Source: SOIA01 sp964348015
GTDB taxonomy: Bacteria; Acidobacteriota; Aminicenantia; Aminicenantales; Aminicenantaceae
NCBI GenBank assembly: GCA_964348015.1
Contig: CAYGBC010000050.1
Location: forward strand, 1-64,000
Reading direction: 5' to 3'
DNA: 64,000 nt
In this document: piece after piece, positions 1-8,522 of the stretch
How positions within the stretch are numbered: the first letter of the stretch is position 1
Layout: every line of letters begins with the position of its first letter
The notes under the pieces: model-generated
The model's input: only the letters and a program-made list of their open reading frames with translations
Databases searched by the model: none
Told to the model about the DNA's origin: nothing
Position numbers and translations under genes: made by a program

Positions 1-57
1 GAAGAAGAGAAAGTTCTCCGAGAGCTCATAAGAAAGATAAGCGAATTCAAGAGCTAA
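1..57 (+). CDS. 3' end of a gene cut by the window edge
   Basis: Frame 1 is open from the first base to a TAA at 55-57 and encodes a charged, helix-prone tail ending in EFKS. Glu, Lys and Arg dominate, as in a cytoplasmic helical C terminus. Only 18 residues are visible, so no family can be named. The next gene runs on the opposite strand, so this would be the convergent neighbour of the small membrane protein that ends at 175. Confidence 0.45.
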   Translation, partial: EEEKVLRELIRKISEFKS

Positions 58-174
58 CGAGAGGAAACCAGCCGAGTCAATGATATTTATTTTTCTTTCG
101 ATTGTTAAGCCTATAAATAAAAGAGCTGCCTAAAAGAGGCGAGAAAGAAGACCTTAAAAGTTTATGACTGTTTC

Positions 175-381
175 TTATCGTGTTTTGGGACCGAGATAAT
201 CCACGGAAATCTGGCCTTTTCTTTTCCTCAGTTCTTCATGGATCTTGCGCAGTAATTTTTTCATCTGAGCCACATTCGTGCATAAAATAGCGAACATGAC
301 AAAAACCGCGACTCCCACAAATATTGCTGCCGCAATAACAATTATGGAGAAAACGGTTATGTTTCCCACAAGTTCACTCAT
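175..381 (-). CDS. Small single-span membrane protein, function unknown
   Basis: This 68-aa protein has one hydrophobic helix at about residues 8-33, followed by a strongly basic cytoplasmic-type tail containing MKKLLRKIHEELRKRK. The start is set at the ATG at 381 because GGAGG lies seven bases upstream; an in-frame ATG at 405 has no such site. The layout (short N terminus, one helix, amphipathic basic helix) resembles small membrane-anchored regulatory or coiled-coil proteins, but I recognise no family. It lies alone between a convergent gene fragment and the divergently read metallophosphoesterase. Confidence 0.6.
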   Translation of the reverse strand: MSELVGNITVFSIIVIAAAIFVGVAVFVMFAILCTNVAQMKKLLRKIHEELRKRKGQISVDYLGPKTR

Positions 382-576
382 TAGCAGTCCTCCGTTTAGC
401 CTCATTTATTTAGTCGCACGACAGGGAAAATTCTTGGTGGATTGGATGATACGATTTGACTCTTATCCTTCTAATTGATATTCTTTCGCCAGATAAGGGA
501 TAGAGGAAACTGGCGGAATTGAAGAACCAAAGGGTTAAGATTCCTGTTGAATAGGGGAGAAGCGAGGAATACGAAA

Positions 577-1506
577 ATGTCGCAAAGGAAATTTTTCATT
601 CCCTTTGTTCTTATACTCATCGCTCTGTGGTTTGGGGCGTGCCAGCAGGGAACACTTTCCGAGAAAGACGCTCCAGATTTCAGGTTTGTCTTTGCCACGG
701 ATGTCCATCTCATGCCGGATGAACGGGCTCTTGAAGGTTTCAACCAGGCCATCGCAGCCATCAACGGGTTGAATCCGAAGCCCGAATTCGTGGTTGTGGG
801 AGGAGATTTAATCGAGGATAACTCCATACAAACGCTCGCAAATGCGGAGAAGATGTTTGACCTTTATCAGGAAGCCAGCGGGAAACTTCAGATGCCGGTG
901 CACAACGTTGTGGGGAATAATGACATCATCCGGTCTGGCAGAACTCGAATTGATTCCTCTCATCCGGATTATGGCAAAGGCCTTTTCCGGAGGCGGTTGG
1001 GAGGAGGAACGACATACCGCATTTTTGATCATGGAGGCTGGCATTTTGTTTTGCTGGATTCTCTCGGGCTCCCTGAAGGACTGAGATACAGGGGATACGT
1101 AGATGATGACCAGTTGAACTGGCTGGAAGATGAGCTTAATAAGGTTGGAACAGAGAGGCCAGTTTGTGTTGCGCTTCATGTCCCTCTTGTGACATCATTC
1201 ATTCAACTCGAAAGAGATAGCATGATGGCCCCTCCGGGTTTTGCAGTCGTGAATAACGGGACGAAAGTCGTCAAGCTGTTGTCGAAGTACAATGTCAAGC
1301 TCGTCCTCCAGGGGCATCTGCATATCGTGGAGGAAATCAAGTATAAAAATACTTCCTACATTACCGGAGGAATGCTCAGTGGTGCGAAGTGGGATGCTCC
1401 GTCCTATCTGGGGCATTCGAACGGTTTCGTCGTCGTGGACGTGAAAGGGAATGAGTTTAGCTGGAAATACCATTCATATGAATGGACTCTACCTGAAAAA
1501 GAGTGA
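577..1506 (+). CDS. Calcineurin-like metallophosphoesterase, probable lipoprotein
   Basis: The 309-aa product has a hydrophobic leader ending in WFGAC (Cys22), which looks like a lipoprotein signal, so the enzyme is probably anchored in the periplasm. The two-metal phosphoesterase motifs appear in order: TDVH (Asp42, His44), GGD (Asp77), GNND at 113-116 in place of the usual GNHD, a lone His near 201, and GHLH (His247, His249). The GNHD to GNND change keeps the Asn but loses the usual His that helps protonate the leaving group, so activity may be altered. The ATG at 577 is preferred over an upstream TTG because GAGG precedes it. Family members hydrolyse phosphomono- or diesters; the substrate cannot be read from sequence. 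Confidence 0.85.
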   Translation: MSQRKFFIPFVLILIALWFGACQQGTLSEKDAPDFRFVFATDVHLMPDERALEGFNQAIAAINGLNPKPEFVVVGGDLIEDNSIQTLANAEKMFDLYQEASGKLQMPVHNVVGNNDIIRSGRTRIDSSHPDYGKGLFRRRLGGGTTYRIFDHGGWHFVLLDSLGLPEGLRYRGYVDDDQLNWLEDELNKVGTERPVCVALHVPLVTSFIQLERDSMMAPPGFAVVNNGTKVVKLLSKYNVKLVLQGHLHIVEEIKYKNTSYITGGMLSGAKWDAPSYLGHSNGFVVVDVKGNEFSWKYHSYEWTLPEKE

Positions 1507-1538
1507 TCATTTCACTCAAACAAAATAGCGAAAACAAT

Positions 1539-3260
1539 TTAAGCGAAGTAGTAGTAATAGATCATATTCCCCGCAAAGTAGAGCACAGTCAAGCCTATAG
1601 CGAAAAACAGAATTCTCCCCACTTTGCCGCTCAGAATCTGTTGAATAAGAGGAAGATACATCAAGGCCAAGAGGAATGTGAACGCACAAATCACTGAAAC
1701 GAATTCTAAAGCAGTGCCGAGATAAACGAGATACAGCAGTGGAACGATCAGAAGAAGAGAGAGCACAACTGCGGCAAGTCGCAGGATGTATGAAACAAAA
1801 GGTCCCCCATTCTGTTTTTTTGCGCGGTCCTGAACCAGTTCATCCGAGAACACAAATACTATGAAGAGAAGTAAAGGCCATGAGAATATATAGCTGGACT
1901 CAGGCAAGAGGATGCTGCTTACCCAAAGAGGGATAAGCCACGCATTCATTGCGGCAGCGAGGATGTTTTCGTAATCAGTCCTTTTCATGAAATAGGCGAG
2001 CAGAGACAGAGTGAGAGATATAGCCAGCAGAACAAAGACAAAAATTAAGAATTGGTCATTCTTGAAGTGTGGGCTGTAAGATGCGAAATTTTCACCCGGA
2101 ATGATCAATTTCGTCATCTCACTCAATCTTGAAATCAGCAGCGAAAGGAAAAAAAGCCCCAGGAGGAAGAGGAGAGTACAGAAAACCACGAATCTGATGC
2201 GGAGTTTACGCTTGATGAGTCCATAAATTAGAAATCCCAGCACAAAGAGTGAGATTACGGAGGTCATCGGGATCACGAGACTTTGGGGATAATGAATGAA
2301 AACCGGTCCCCATAGGTTGAAGTTCACTCTGTTTTCTTCTTTGATGTCTGATAACTCAATCTGTGCGAGGTGTTTGAGAAAAGCCAGAGTCTGCTCCCCT
2401 TGATGTTGTATGCTTCTTATATCTGCGTTTGCCAGTGAGTCGCCCTTGGTGTGATACTCAGAAAAGACATGCACTGTGGAGAATCCGATTCCAGGGATAT
2501 TCGCTCTGAGAAAAGGCATGAGGTCATCACCGTATCCAAGAAAGGAATGGACATTATAAAGGACTGAGCTGGCAAACGGACGGGTTGTCGAACGGGCGTA
2601 TTGTCGGATGATCCATCCGTTATCAGATGAAATTTCCATGATAAAGACCGGAGTGGTTGTCGCCATTTCCAGGTTTATGGCGAATGCGACTTCCTTGAAC
2701 CATGGATGATCTCTGGTGAAAGTGAATGCTCCTATAAGTCCGCGTTCCTCCGCATCCGTTAAGAGGAGGATGATGTCATTCTTATAGGGCCCGTTGACCT
2801 GTAAAGCTCTTGTGACTTCGAGCAGGGACACCACTCCGCTGCCGTTGTCTGTGGCTCCGGGCGCGTTTATCGCCGAGTCGTAGTGAGCTATCAATATGAT
2901 CGCCCCATCCGAACTCTCTCCGTTGATTCTCGCGAGGATGTTCTTCAAGGCTGCATCGCCTGGCATATGCCGGGCTGAGGATTGTGTCTCCGGCTTCAAT
3001 CCCATGGAGGTCAATGTCTCGACTAAATATTCATACACTTCCTGTTGTCTTGGGGAGCCTGAGGGATGAGGTTCCTTGGCGATGAATTCCAGGTGTTTCC
3101 ATGCTCTGCGTGCAGAAAATGCATCCTCTGGCGCATTCTCTGGCTTAGGATTAGGAGGTGTAAATTGGATCAAAGAGAAGACAAAGAGAATGAGAGTGAA
3201 AATAAAGATGATTCCGCCTAATGCGGTGTTTTCAGAATAGATTATGGTGATTCTCTTCAC
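1539..3260 (-). CDS. M28 family metallopeptidase with C-terminal membrane domain
   Basis: This 573-aa protein starts with one membrane anchor (about 14-33), then an M28 zinc aminopeptidase domain (about 48-315), then a hydrophobic C-terminal half with several membrane spans. The co-catalytic zinc motifs are all visible: HYD (His126, Asp128), ATDNGSG (Asp138), DAEERG (Glu171, Glu172), NLE (Glu198) and SEYH (His270), so it should be active. The architecture matches membrane-bound M28 enzymes of the FXNA/ERMP1-like type, with the catalytic domain outside the cytoplasm. The start is GTG preceded by AAAGGGG. It lies 66 bases downstream of the channel fusion gene on the same strand and is probably co-transcribed with it, which suggests it releases amino acids near that receptor. 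Confidence 0.9.
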   Translation of the reverse strand: MKRITIIYSENTALGGIIFIFTLILFVFSLIQFTPPNPKPENAPEDAFSARRAWKHLEFIAKEPHPSGSPRQQEVYEYLVETLTSMGLKPETQSSARHMPGDAALKNILARINGESSDGAIILIAHYDSAINAPGATDNGSGVVSLLEVTRALQVNGPYKNDIILLLTDAEERGLIGAFTFTRDHPWFKEVAFAINLEMATTTPVFIMEISSDNGWIIRQYARSTTRPFASSVLYNVHSFLGYGDDLMPFLRANIPGIGFSTVHVFSEYHTKGDSLANADIRSIQHQGEQTLAFLKHLAQIELSDIKEENRVNFNLWGPVFIHYPQSLVIPMTSVISLFVLGFLIYGLIKRKLRIRFVVFCTLLFLLGLFFLSLLISRLSEMTKLIIPGENFASYSPHFKNDQFLIFVFVLLAISLTLSLLAYFMKRTDYENILAAAMNAWLIPLWVSSILLPESSYIFSWPLLLFIVFVFSDELVQDRAKKQNGGPFVSYILRLAAVVLSLLLIVPLLYLVYLGTALEFVSVICAFTFLLALMYLPLIQQILSGKVGRILFFAIGLTVLYFAGNMIYYYYFA

Positions 3261-3326
3261 TGCCCCTTTCCGTTGAGAAGCCTGACATAAAAAAGAATGG
3301 AGTATTCCGGACTTTTGATCACAGCG

Positions 3327-5432
3327 TTACAGGCTGAAGATGATCAGGAGAGTGGCGGCTATGATAAAGAAAGGAAGAAAAGTGTACCTGGAGGTGCGGT
3401 CGATTTTCTTGGCCTTTTTCAACTGGTCGGCTTTGAAATAGCGGCTGACAATAACGGTCTCCAACAGGGTGAAGAATATCATGGCGTAAGAGAGGATGAA
3501 AAACTTGTCCACGGTGATGACATATCCGACTTGAGGAAGTGTTTCTCCCTGCGTGATGTGGAAGGCGATGGCACTCAGTATCCCTGTGATGCCGATACCG
3601 CAGCGTGCTTCGAATTCGTCCGGGTGAATGTAAAAAACGAGATGGGAAATCACAACAACTATGATGAGGGGAATCAGGAATTTGATCAGGAAGGGGAGGG
3701 GCAACCGGTTGATCTCGACAGCCAAATTGTAGATCGAGTAGGATACCGAAGCTTTTTTTCCCAGAAGCCACGGATCACCGAGGCTGGTGATCGTCTTCAG
3801 TATGTCCGAGAATTGGAAGGATCTCCGGAACTTCCAGTCTGATATTTCGACCTCCCTCCCTTCCTTCTCGATCCCGCGCACATCCACGACGTACACAAGA
3901 TTCTCGATAGGGAGGTCTTTGTGCTTTAACCGGACTCGTAAAATCTGAGAATCGAAGGGGTATTTCTGCATCGGGAACTCCCCTCGGAAGTTCCCTTTTA
4001 TGCGAAAGCAGATGTACCGCAGGCCGTTCTCGAAGCTCTCCTTGACCTCCTCACGGAAAAACGTACTCCCGTTGATGAATTCAAAATTGGTGGGATCGAT
4101 ATCGCCTTTCCACCTGAACCAGAGATAAAAGTCCAGGTCGAAACTGGATTCCTTCTGGTCGAAATTTTGGAGCTCGATGATATCCATCCCGGTGTAGATC
4201 ACGTGAGTGAGGAACAGATGAAGGTTGCCGATCCTGAACATTTTAACATCCCTCAAAGCTCTCTCAATCTCGGATTCGGTCAGGAAAGAGGTCGGGGTCT
4301 GCAGTTGCAGATGGTAGGAGATGAGTTTTCCTCTTTCAAACTCCCCGAGAGATATGGCCTTTGAGCAGTCTCCATTCACATCAAAATAAGTCAATCCTGT
4401 GGCTGTGAGTATGCTGTTCGCGATACTGTTCCGGCTGAGGAGGAAGTCTTTTATGGCTTCCCGGTCTGTGCCCACGGTTTTAATGGCTTCGACCACGACC
4501 ATGGCGGCGTCGTATGAAAAAATATCCACCCAGTCCGGTTCTTCGTTATACAGCTTTATATACTTTTCTCTGAAGATCTGGGCCTCCTTGCCGCCGATGT
4601 CGAATATGAAGGGGGAACCCACGAAGAGATTGCTCGTGTCGTTCAAATCCTTGGCCACGGTCGCTCGCCCGAGTGAATCCGGACCCAGAATGGGGAGTGT
4701 CACACCGCTGTCCCTCAAAAGATTGACGAGTTCGGCGCCTTCCGGAGCGTGTGTTGCGAGAAAAATTATGTTAGTTTTAAGGCGCTTCAGTTCTTTCTCG
4801 ATGAATGAATAGTCGGGATTCTGGTTATCGAAGGAGAAGGTTTTGGTGATTTTGAGATTGAGTCTTCGGGCCTCAGCCGCAAAAGAATTTCTCAGTCCAC
4901 TCCCGTAGGCATCCCTGTCGTGGATAACGACCACATTTTGATACTGAAATATCTGCCTCGTGTAATAAGCGAGAAATTTACCCTGAAAGTCATCGTTAAA
5001 TGTCACTCTGAACATCCAGGGGCTTCCTTTAGTGACCATGACATTGGTTGCACCGGGAGTTATGCTCGGAATCCCCGCATCCTTATAAACGGGCTGGGCT
5101 TCGATGCAGCACGAGCTGTAGTAATGACCGATGACAGCACTCACTAGATTTTCGCTGACAAACTCTTCTGCCTTGGCCCTGGCCAGGTCTTTATTATTCT
5201 GGTCATCCTTTGGGATCAGAATAATGCGGTTCCCGTCGATCCCTCCGTTGGCGTTAATCTCATCGATGTACATGCTGACTCCTCTGTACATCGATCTTCC
5301 GTAGGCTTCTCCGGATCCTGTCAGGGGGCCGACAAGGCCGATGTAGATTTCGCCCTCTTTTTTGCAGCTGAAAGAAAGACAGATGGTCAGGATAGTAAGT
5401 ATGAGAGGAATAATTTTCCGGCAGCCCAGCAT
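3327..5432 (-). CDS. Periplasmic-binding-protein / pentameric ligand-gated ion channel fusion
   Basis: The product is about 701 aa. A leader ends in LSFSC (lipobox-like, Cys23). Residues about 30-380 form a Peripla_BP_6/LivJ-type amino-acid-binding domain, with GPLTG and INANGG near its start and an SS-containing ligand loop followed by ITPGATN. Residues about 405-578 form the beta-sandwich ligand-binding domain of Cys-loop-type channels, with FDLDFYLWFRWKG, NFEFING and the Pro-loop YPFDSQ (the form lacking the Cys pair). Four membrane helices follow: M1 about 580-602, M2 about 607-628, M3 about 642-666 and M4 at the extreme C terminus. M2 carries a Glu at the -2' position (FEARCG), as in cation-selective GLIC, with Thr at 6', Leu at 9' and Ile at 16'. 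No Shine-Dalgarno site is present; the promoter lies so close that the mRNA should be nearly leaderless. A TTG two codons upstream is an alternative start. I infer an amino-acid-gated cation channel. Confidence 0.88.
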   Translation of the reverse strand: MLGCRKIIPLILTILTICLSFSCKKEGEIYIGLVGPLTGSGEAYGRSMYRGVSMYIDEINANGGIDGNRIILIPKDDQNNKDLARAKAEEFVSENLVSAVIGHYYSSCCIEAQPVYKDAGIPSITPGATNVMVTKGSPWMFRVTFNDDFQGKFLAYYTRQIFQYQNVVVIHDRDAYGSGLRNSFAAEARRLNLKITKTFSFDNQNPDYSFIEKELKRLKTNIIFLATHAPEGAELVNLLRDSGVTLPILGPDSLGRATVAKDLNDTSNLFVGSPFIFDIGGKEAQIFREKYIKLYNEEPDWVDIFSYDAAMVVVEAIKTVGTDREAIKDFLLSRNSIANSILTATGLTYFDVNGDCSKAISLGEFERGKLISYHLQLQTPTSFLTESEIERALRDVKMFRIGNLHLFLTHVIYTGMDIIELQNFDQKESSFDLDFYLWFRWKGDIDPTNFEFINGSTFFREEVKESFENGLRYICFRIKGNFRGEFPMQKYPFDSQILRVRLKHKDLPIENLVYVVDVRGIEKEGREVEISDWKFRRSFQFSDILKTITSLGDPWLLGKKASVSYSIYNLAVEINRLPLPFLIKFLIPLIIVVVISHLVFYIHPDEFEARCGIGITGILSAIAFHITQGETLPQVGYVITVDKFFILSYAMIFFTLLETVIVSRYFKADQLKKAKKIDRTSRYTFLPFFIIAATLLIIFSL

Positions 5433-5443
5433 TTTCAAGAGAA

Positions 5444-5471
5444 ATTATCTTAACTTCGAGAAAGATGTCAA
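5444..5471 (-). promoter_or_regulatory. Promoter of the channel fusion gene (nearly leaderless)
   Basis: On the minus strand TTGACA (5471-5466) and GATAAT (5449-5444) are separated by 16 bases. Transcription would start near 5437, about five bases before the ATG at 5432. This agrees with the lack of any ribosome binding site in front of that gene. Confidence 0.6.
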
Positions 5472-5490
5472 GTGCTTTCTCTTGACATCT
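5463..5490. promoter_or_regulatory. Perfect inverted repeat overlapping both divergent -35 boxes
   Basis: AGATGTCAAG (5463-5472) and its exact complement CTTGACATCT (5481-5490) are separated by eight bases. Each arm contains the TTGACA of one of the two diverging promoters. The symmetry and placement suit an operator for a dimeric regulator that would control the channel gene and the PrsW-like gene together. The regulator is not identified. Confidence 0.45.
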
Positions 5491-5510
5491 GAGTTTTATA
5501 AAATTATCAT
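5482..5510 (+). promoter_or_regulatory. Promoter of the PrsW-like / S1 protease genes
   Basis: TTGACA (5482-5487) is followed after 17 bases by TATCAT (5505-5510). Transcription would start near 5517, giving a leader of about 155 bases before the ATG at 5674. Confidence 0.55.
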
Positions 5511-5673
5511 TTATCCGAAATCTAGGAAAATATGCGAATCCAGAGTTTCAAAAATTCATTAAAGAAGTATTTCTACTTATACACACGGATGTGTATAACC
5601 GCCTTGAATGCCGGTTATATTTCATCCTGAAATTGGATATTCCAATAATCACTATGAAAAAGAAGGAGGGAGG

Positions 5674-7077
5674 ATGACTCGAGTAAAAAACTTTTCCAAG
5701 TCTGGAATCCTGAATGTCGGGTTCCAGGTCATTTTTCTTTTGGTCTTGTATTTGGTCGGAAGTCATGCTTATCTCAGTATGGGGGGTGTCTGGAGGAGTA
5801 TTCTGCTCTTGGTCTTCGTTTTGATCCCGAGCATCATCTGGACATTGTTCTTCTATTTTCAGGACCGGATCGAGCCTGAGCCGGCATCGTATGTGATAGT
5901 TTCTTTTATAGCCGGAATGGCCGGAGCAGCTCTGTTGACTCTTCCCCTGGAGAAGTCCGTATTTGGGATAGGTTCCTGGATTTCCGATTCAATGGCAAGT
6001 CTGATTTTAGGCTCCATATTCGTCACCGGAATCGCGACCAGCTTCCTGTTTTATCTTGTCATACGCTACGGCTTTTACGGGACAGAAGAATTTGATGAAC
6101 CGGTTGACGGGATGGTCTACGGAGCATTTATCGGATCCGGGTTCGCTCTCATCAAAAGCCTGACTTATCTTTCCGCTCATCCCGAATTCACGCTCTTCTC
6201 CATCGCCTACACAGCCACAACCAACATCTTGATCTATGCCAGCGTGGGGTCTCTTGTTGGATATATTATCGGACGCGTGAAGTTCCAGAAGAAAAAAGCC
6301 CAGCCCGCTTCTATTCTGGCCATAATTGTCGGGATGCTGCTCATCGGACTCTATCACATCCTGAATGAGTTCGTTTTTCTGACCGGCGTCAGCAGCGCTA
6401 TCTGGCTCTCTTTTCTCCTGACCATCGTCTTTGCTGTCGTCATCCTCGTTTTCGTCTACGTGATGATGAGAAAACTGACCCAGAAGCCCCTGCACAAGGA
6501 AGTTAAAGTCAAGGTCAAGCCCGATTATTTGGTGTTTATCCTGGTCATAGTCTTTTTGATCGTCGGCGGGATAACCAGAAACATGGCCATGCAGGACGTT
6601 AATTTCGAGGATGAGGATTACGGGATCACCTTTAAATATAATCCTCATGATCTGTCTCTTCTGCCCTCGGCAGGCCTTTCCCCCATCGGCACAGACGCTC
6701 TGTTCAGTAAGACTATTTTTAGAGCAGTCGGGGATGATGAGGGTGAGTTCATTATTTCTGTCAAAGTGAAAGAGGAGACGGTCGACCCAGCCGACATCAA
6801 CACGCTTCATTACACAGGTGATATAGATGCCAGCAGCTTTTATGTCGAGGAGAGTGAAGTCACGGGAAAGACGGGTTTACATTTGAGATACAGCTATGTG
6901 GATGAGACTCAGCTTGGGGCCAGGGAATTTCCGGATATTTACTGGGTCTGCACGGATATCATTCCTGTGAAGAACACTACGTATGTTTTCATTCTTCAGG
7001 CGAATCCGAAGAATTTTGACCGGACTGTGAAGATATACGAGGATATCCTGAAGACAATTCAATGGATGAACCAATAA
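5674..7077 (+). CDS. PrsW-family membrane protein lacking catalytic residues
   Basis: This 467-aa protein has about eight to ten membrane helices followed by a soluble C-terminal domain of roughly 150 residues. The helices align to PrsW intramembrane proteases: FQDRIEPEP matches the early D-x-x-x-x-EP region and FDEPVDGMVYGA matches the D-G-x-V-Y-G helix. The catalytic Glu-Glu pair that precedes that helix in PrsW is replaced by a TGIATS region, the following helix has LIKSL where PrsW has LENIL, and the first of two family histidines is Asn (TTNIL). Only one His (YHILNEF) remains. It is probably a non-proteolytic homolog with a sensing or scaffold role. The start at 5674 has a strong AGGAGGGAGG; an ATG at 5608 has none. 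Ten bases separate it from the S1 protease gene, so they form an operon. Confidence 0.72.
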   Translation: MTRVKNFSKSGILNVGFQVIFLLVLYLVGSHAYLSMGGVWRSILLLVFVLIPSIIWTLFFYFQDRIEPEPASYVIVSFIAGMAGAALLTLPLEKSVFGIGSWISDSMASLILGSIFVTGIATSFLFYLVIRYGFYGTEEFDEPVDGMVYGAFIGSGFALIKSLTYLSAHPEFTLFSIAYTATTNILIYASVGSLVGYIIGRVKFQKKKAQPASILAIIVGMLLIGLYHILNEFVFLTGVSSAIWLSFLLTIVFAVVILVFVYVMMRKLTQKPLHKEVKVKVKPDYLVFILVIVFLIVGGITRNMAMQDVNFEDEDYGITFKYNPHDLSLLPSAGLSPIGTDALFSKTIFRAVGDDEGEFIISVKVKEETVDPADINTLHYTGDIDASSFYVEESEVTGKTGLHLRYSYVDETQLGAREFPDIYWVCTDIIPVKNTTYVFILQANPKNFDRTVKIYEDILKTIQWMNQ

Positions 7078-7087
7078 GGAGGCAGCC

Positions 7088-8464
7088 ATGAATAGGAAAA
7101 TGAACGCGTTTAAACTGGTTTTTGTCCTTTTCCTGGTTGGGTTATACACTTTTATCGCGGCGCAGACAGTACCGGAAGATTTCAAGCCTTTTGTCCGCCT
7201 GGGATATGAGCTGATCGTTGAGTACTACCAGAATCCTGTTATTTCAGACAATACAGTCGTGAATCGCGGAAAGCTCGTAGACAGGAGAATGATGGAATTT
7301 CCACTGGGTTCGGGAACAGTCATCAGCCCAGAGGGGTTGATCATCACCAATTTTCATGTCTACAATTTTGAGGGTGCTCAGGAATATGACCAGAAGAATA
7401 ATCAGCTCGTCGTTTACGGCCCGGCAAGCAAGGACATGCTGGTTTACGAGCTGGTCGATAATGATCCTCTTAAAGCGCCGGTGGCCAAATACATTGCCAC
7501 GCCGCTGGCTTATGATTCTGGTCTGGATATATGTGTACTGAAGATCATTGCCAATTACAGGACAGGCGAAGAGGTGACACGGACGGATTTTTCGTACATC
7601 GAACTCGGCAATCCTTTTCAAATCTCATTCAATGCTGACCTGACGATTATCGGATATCCGGCCAAGGGCGGAGACACATTAACTCTGACCAAGGGGAAAT
7701 TCTTAGGCTATACATCGAATGTGCCTTATGCGGTCGATGGATCCATCAAGACAGATGCCACCATGGCCGGAGGAAGCAGTGGAGGAACGGCTCTTTACAG
7801 CAACAAATTGATCGGCCTTCCGACCAGGGGATCACCTAAGGAACAGAAGGGATTTGATTTTGGCTATGTCCATCCTGTGACCTGGGCTGCAGGTTCTTTT
7901 GCCATCGCTCAAATTGCATATGGGGAGAAAATTCCTGAAATTCCGATGGAATGGATCACAAGTGATTACAATGTCCAGGCGACAAAAACCTACATCTATG
8001 TCGGTGGCAAGGTCTACAACGCCCAGGCCAACTATCCAGTCGAAGGCGCGGCGGTTTTGATTTACCGGGCAGACCGCACCCTGAACCAGATCATCGAACT
8101 CGATAATGAAATCCAGCTCTTATCCTTGATTATCAATGTTCAGTCCCTTGCTCAAAAAGGAGTCAGCAAATCTGATATCGCCGCTTATTATAAAATGACT
8201 GCCGCAGAGGTGGATAAGATTCTCAGCATTAACCTGGATACCGTAGAAGTTTCCTCTGATGCTCAGAGAATGCTGTTCAAAAATGAGTTTTTCTATCAGC
8301 GCCAGGACACGAACAAATCCGGATTCTTTTTCACCAGCGTGCCCCGCGGTCAGAATCTCAATTTCTATGTCTATAAACAGGGTTTTCGAACACTGCAGAA
8401 AAGCATCAATTCGAGTGGCGGCCTGTACCAGAACCTCGGCCGCGTAAGAATCTTCCAGTATTGA
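7088..8464 (+). CDS. Exported trypsin-like serine protease (S1C type)
   Basis: A signal peptide (about 1-25, ending near IAAQ) precedes a chymotrypsin-fold protease domain of roughly 230 residues. The triad is visible: His90 in ITNFHV, Asp147 in SGLDICV, and the Ser of the GGSSGG box near 231. Residues after about 300 form an extra domain that begins with a beta-rich segment (YIYVGGKVYNAQ) resembling carboxypeptidase-regulatory-like folds and ends in a Gly/aromatic-rich strand. No PDZ domain of the DegP type is seen. AAGGAGG sits just before the ATG and the gene follows the PrsW-like gene by ten bases, so the two are co-transcribed. The substrate is unknown; a periplasmic or secreted role is expected. 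Confidence 0.85.
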   Translation: MNRKMNAFKLVFVLFLVGLYTFIAAQTVPEDFKPFVRLGYELIVEYYQNPVISDNTVVNRGKLVDRRMMEFPLGSGTVISPEGLIITNFHVYNFEGAQEYDQKNNQLVVYGPASKDMLVYELVDNDPLKAPVAKYIATPLAYDSGLDICVLKIIANYRTGEEVTRTDFSYIELGNPFQISFNADLTIIGYPAKGGDTLTLTKGKFLGYTSNVPYAVDGSIKTDATMAGGSSGGTALYSNKLIGLPTRGSPKEQKGFDFGYVHPVTWAAGSFAIAQIAYGEKIPEIPMEWITSDYNVQATKTYIYVGGKVYNAQANYPVEGAAVLIYRADRTLNQIIELDNEIQLLSLIINVQSLAQKGVSKSDIAAYYKMTAAEVDKILSINLDTVEVSSDAQRMLFKNEFFYQRQDTNKSGFFFTSVPRGQNLNFYVYKQGFRTLQKSINSSGGLYQNLGRVRIFQY

Positions 8465-8500
8465 TACAGTCGAATTCAAAATTTCTGATGACGTGGCCTT

Positions 8501-8522
8501 GAATCCTTAAAGAGAAGGATTC
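8501..8522 (+). terminator. Hairpin after the S1 protease gene; intergenic 8465-8852
   Basis: GAATCCTT and AAGGATTC form a perfect 8-bp stem with a six-base loop 36 bases after the protease stop. No T tract follows, so it is either a weak terminator or an mRNA 3'-end stabiliser. The rest of 8465-8852 is AT-rich and I see no other gene or structured element in it. Confidence 0.35.

Noticed and set aside
3297..3842. A 181-codon plus-strand frame opposite the channel gene
   Set aside because: It is antisense to the channel's membrane helices and acidic by codon mirror; no start site and no homology by eye.
6007..6810. A 267-codon minus-strand open frame opposite the PrsW-like gene
   Set aside because: It is fully antisense to a conserved membrane protein and has no family resemblance.
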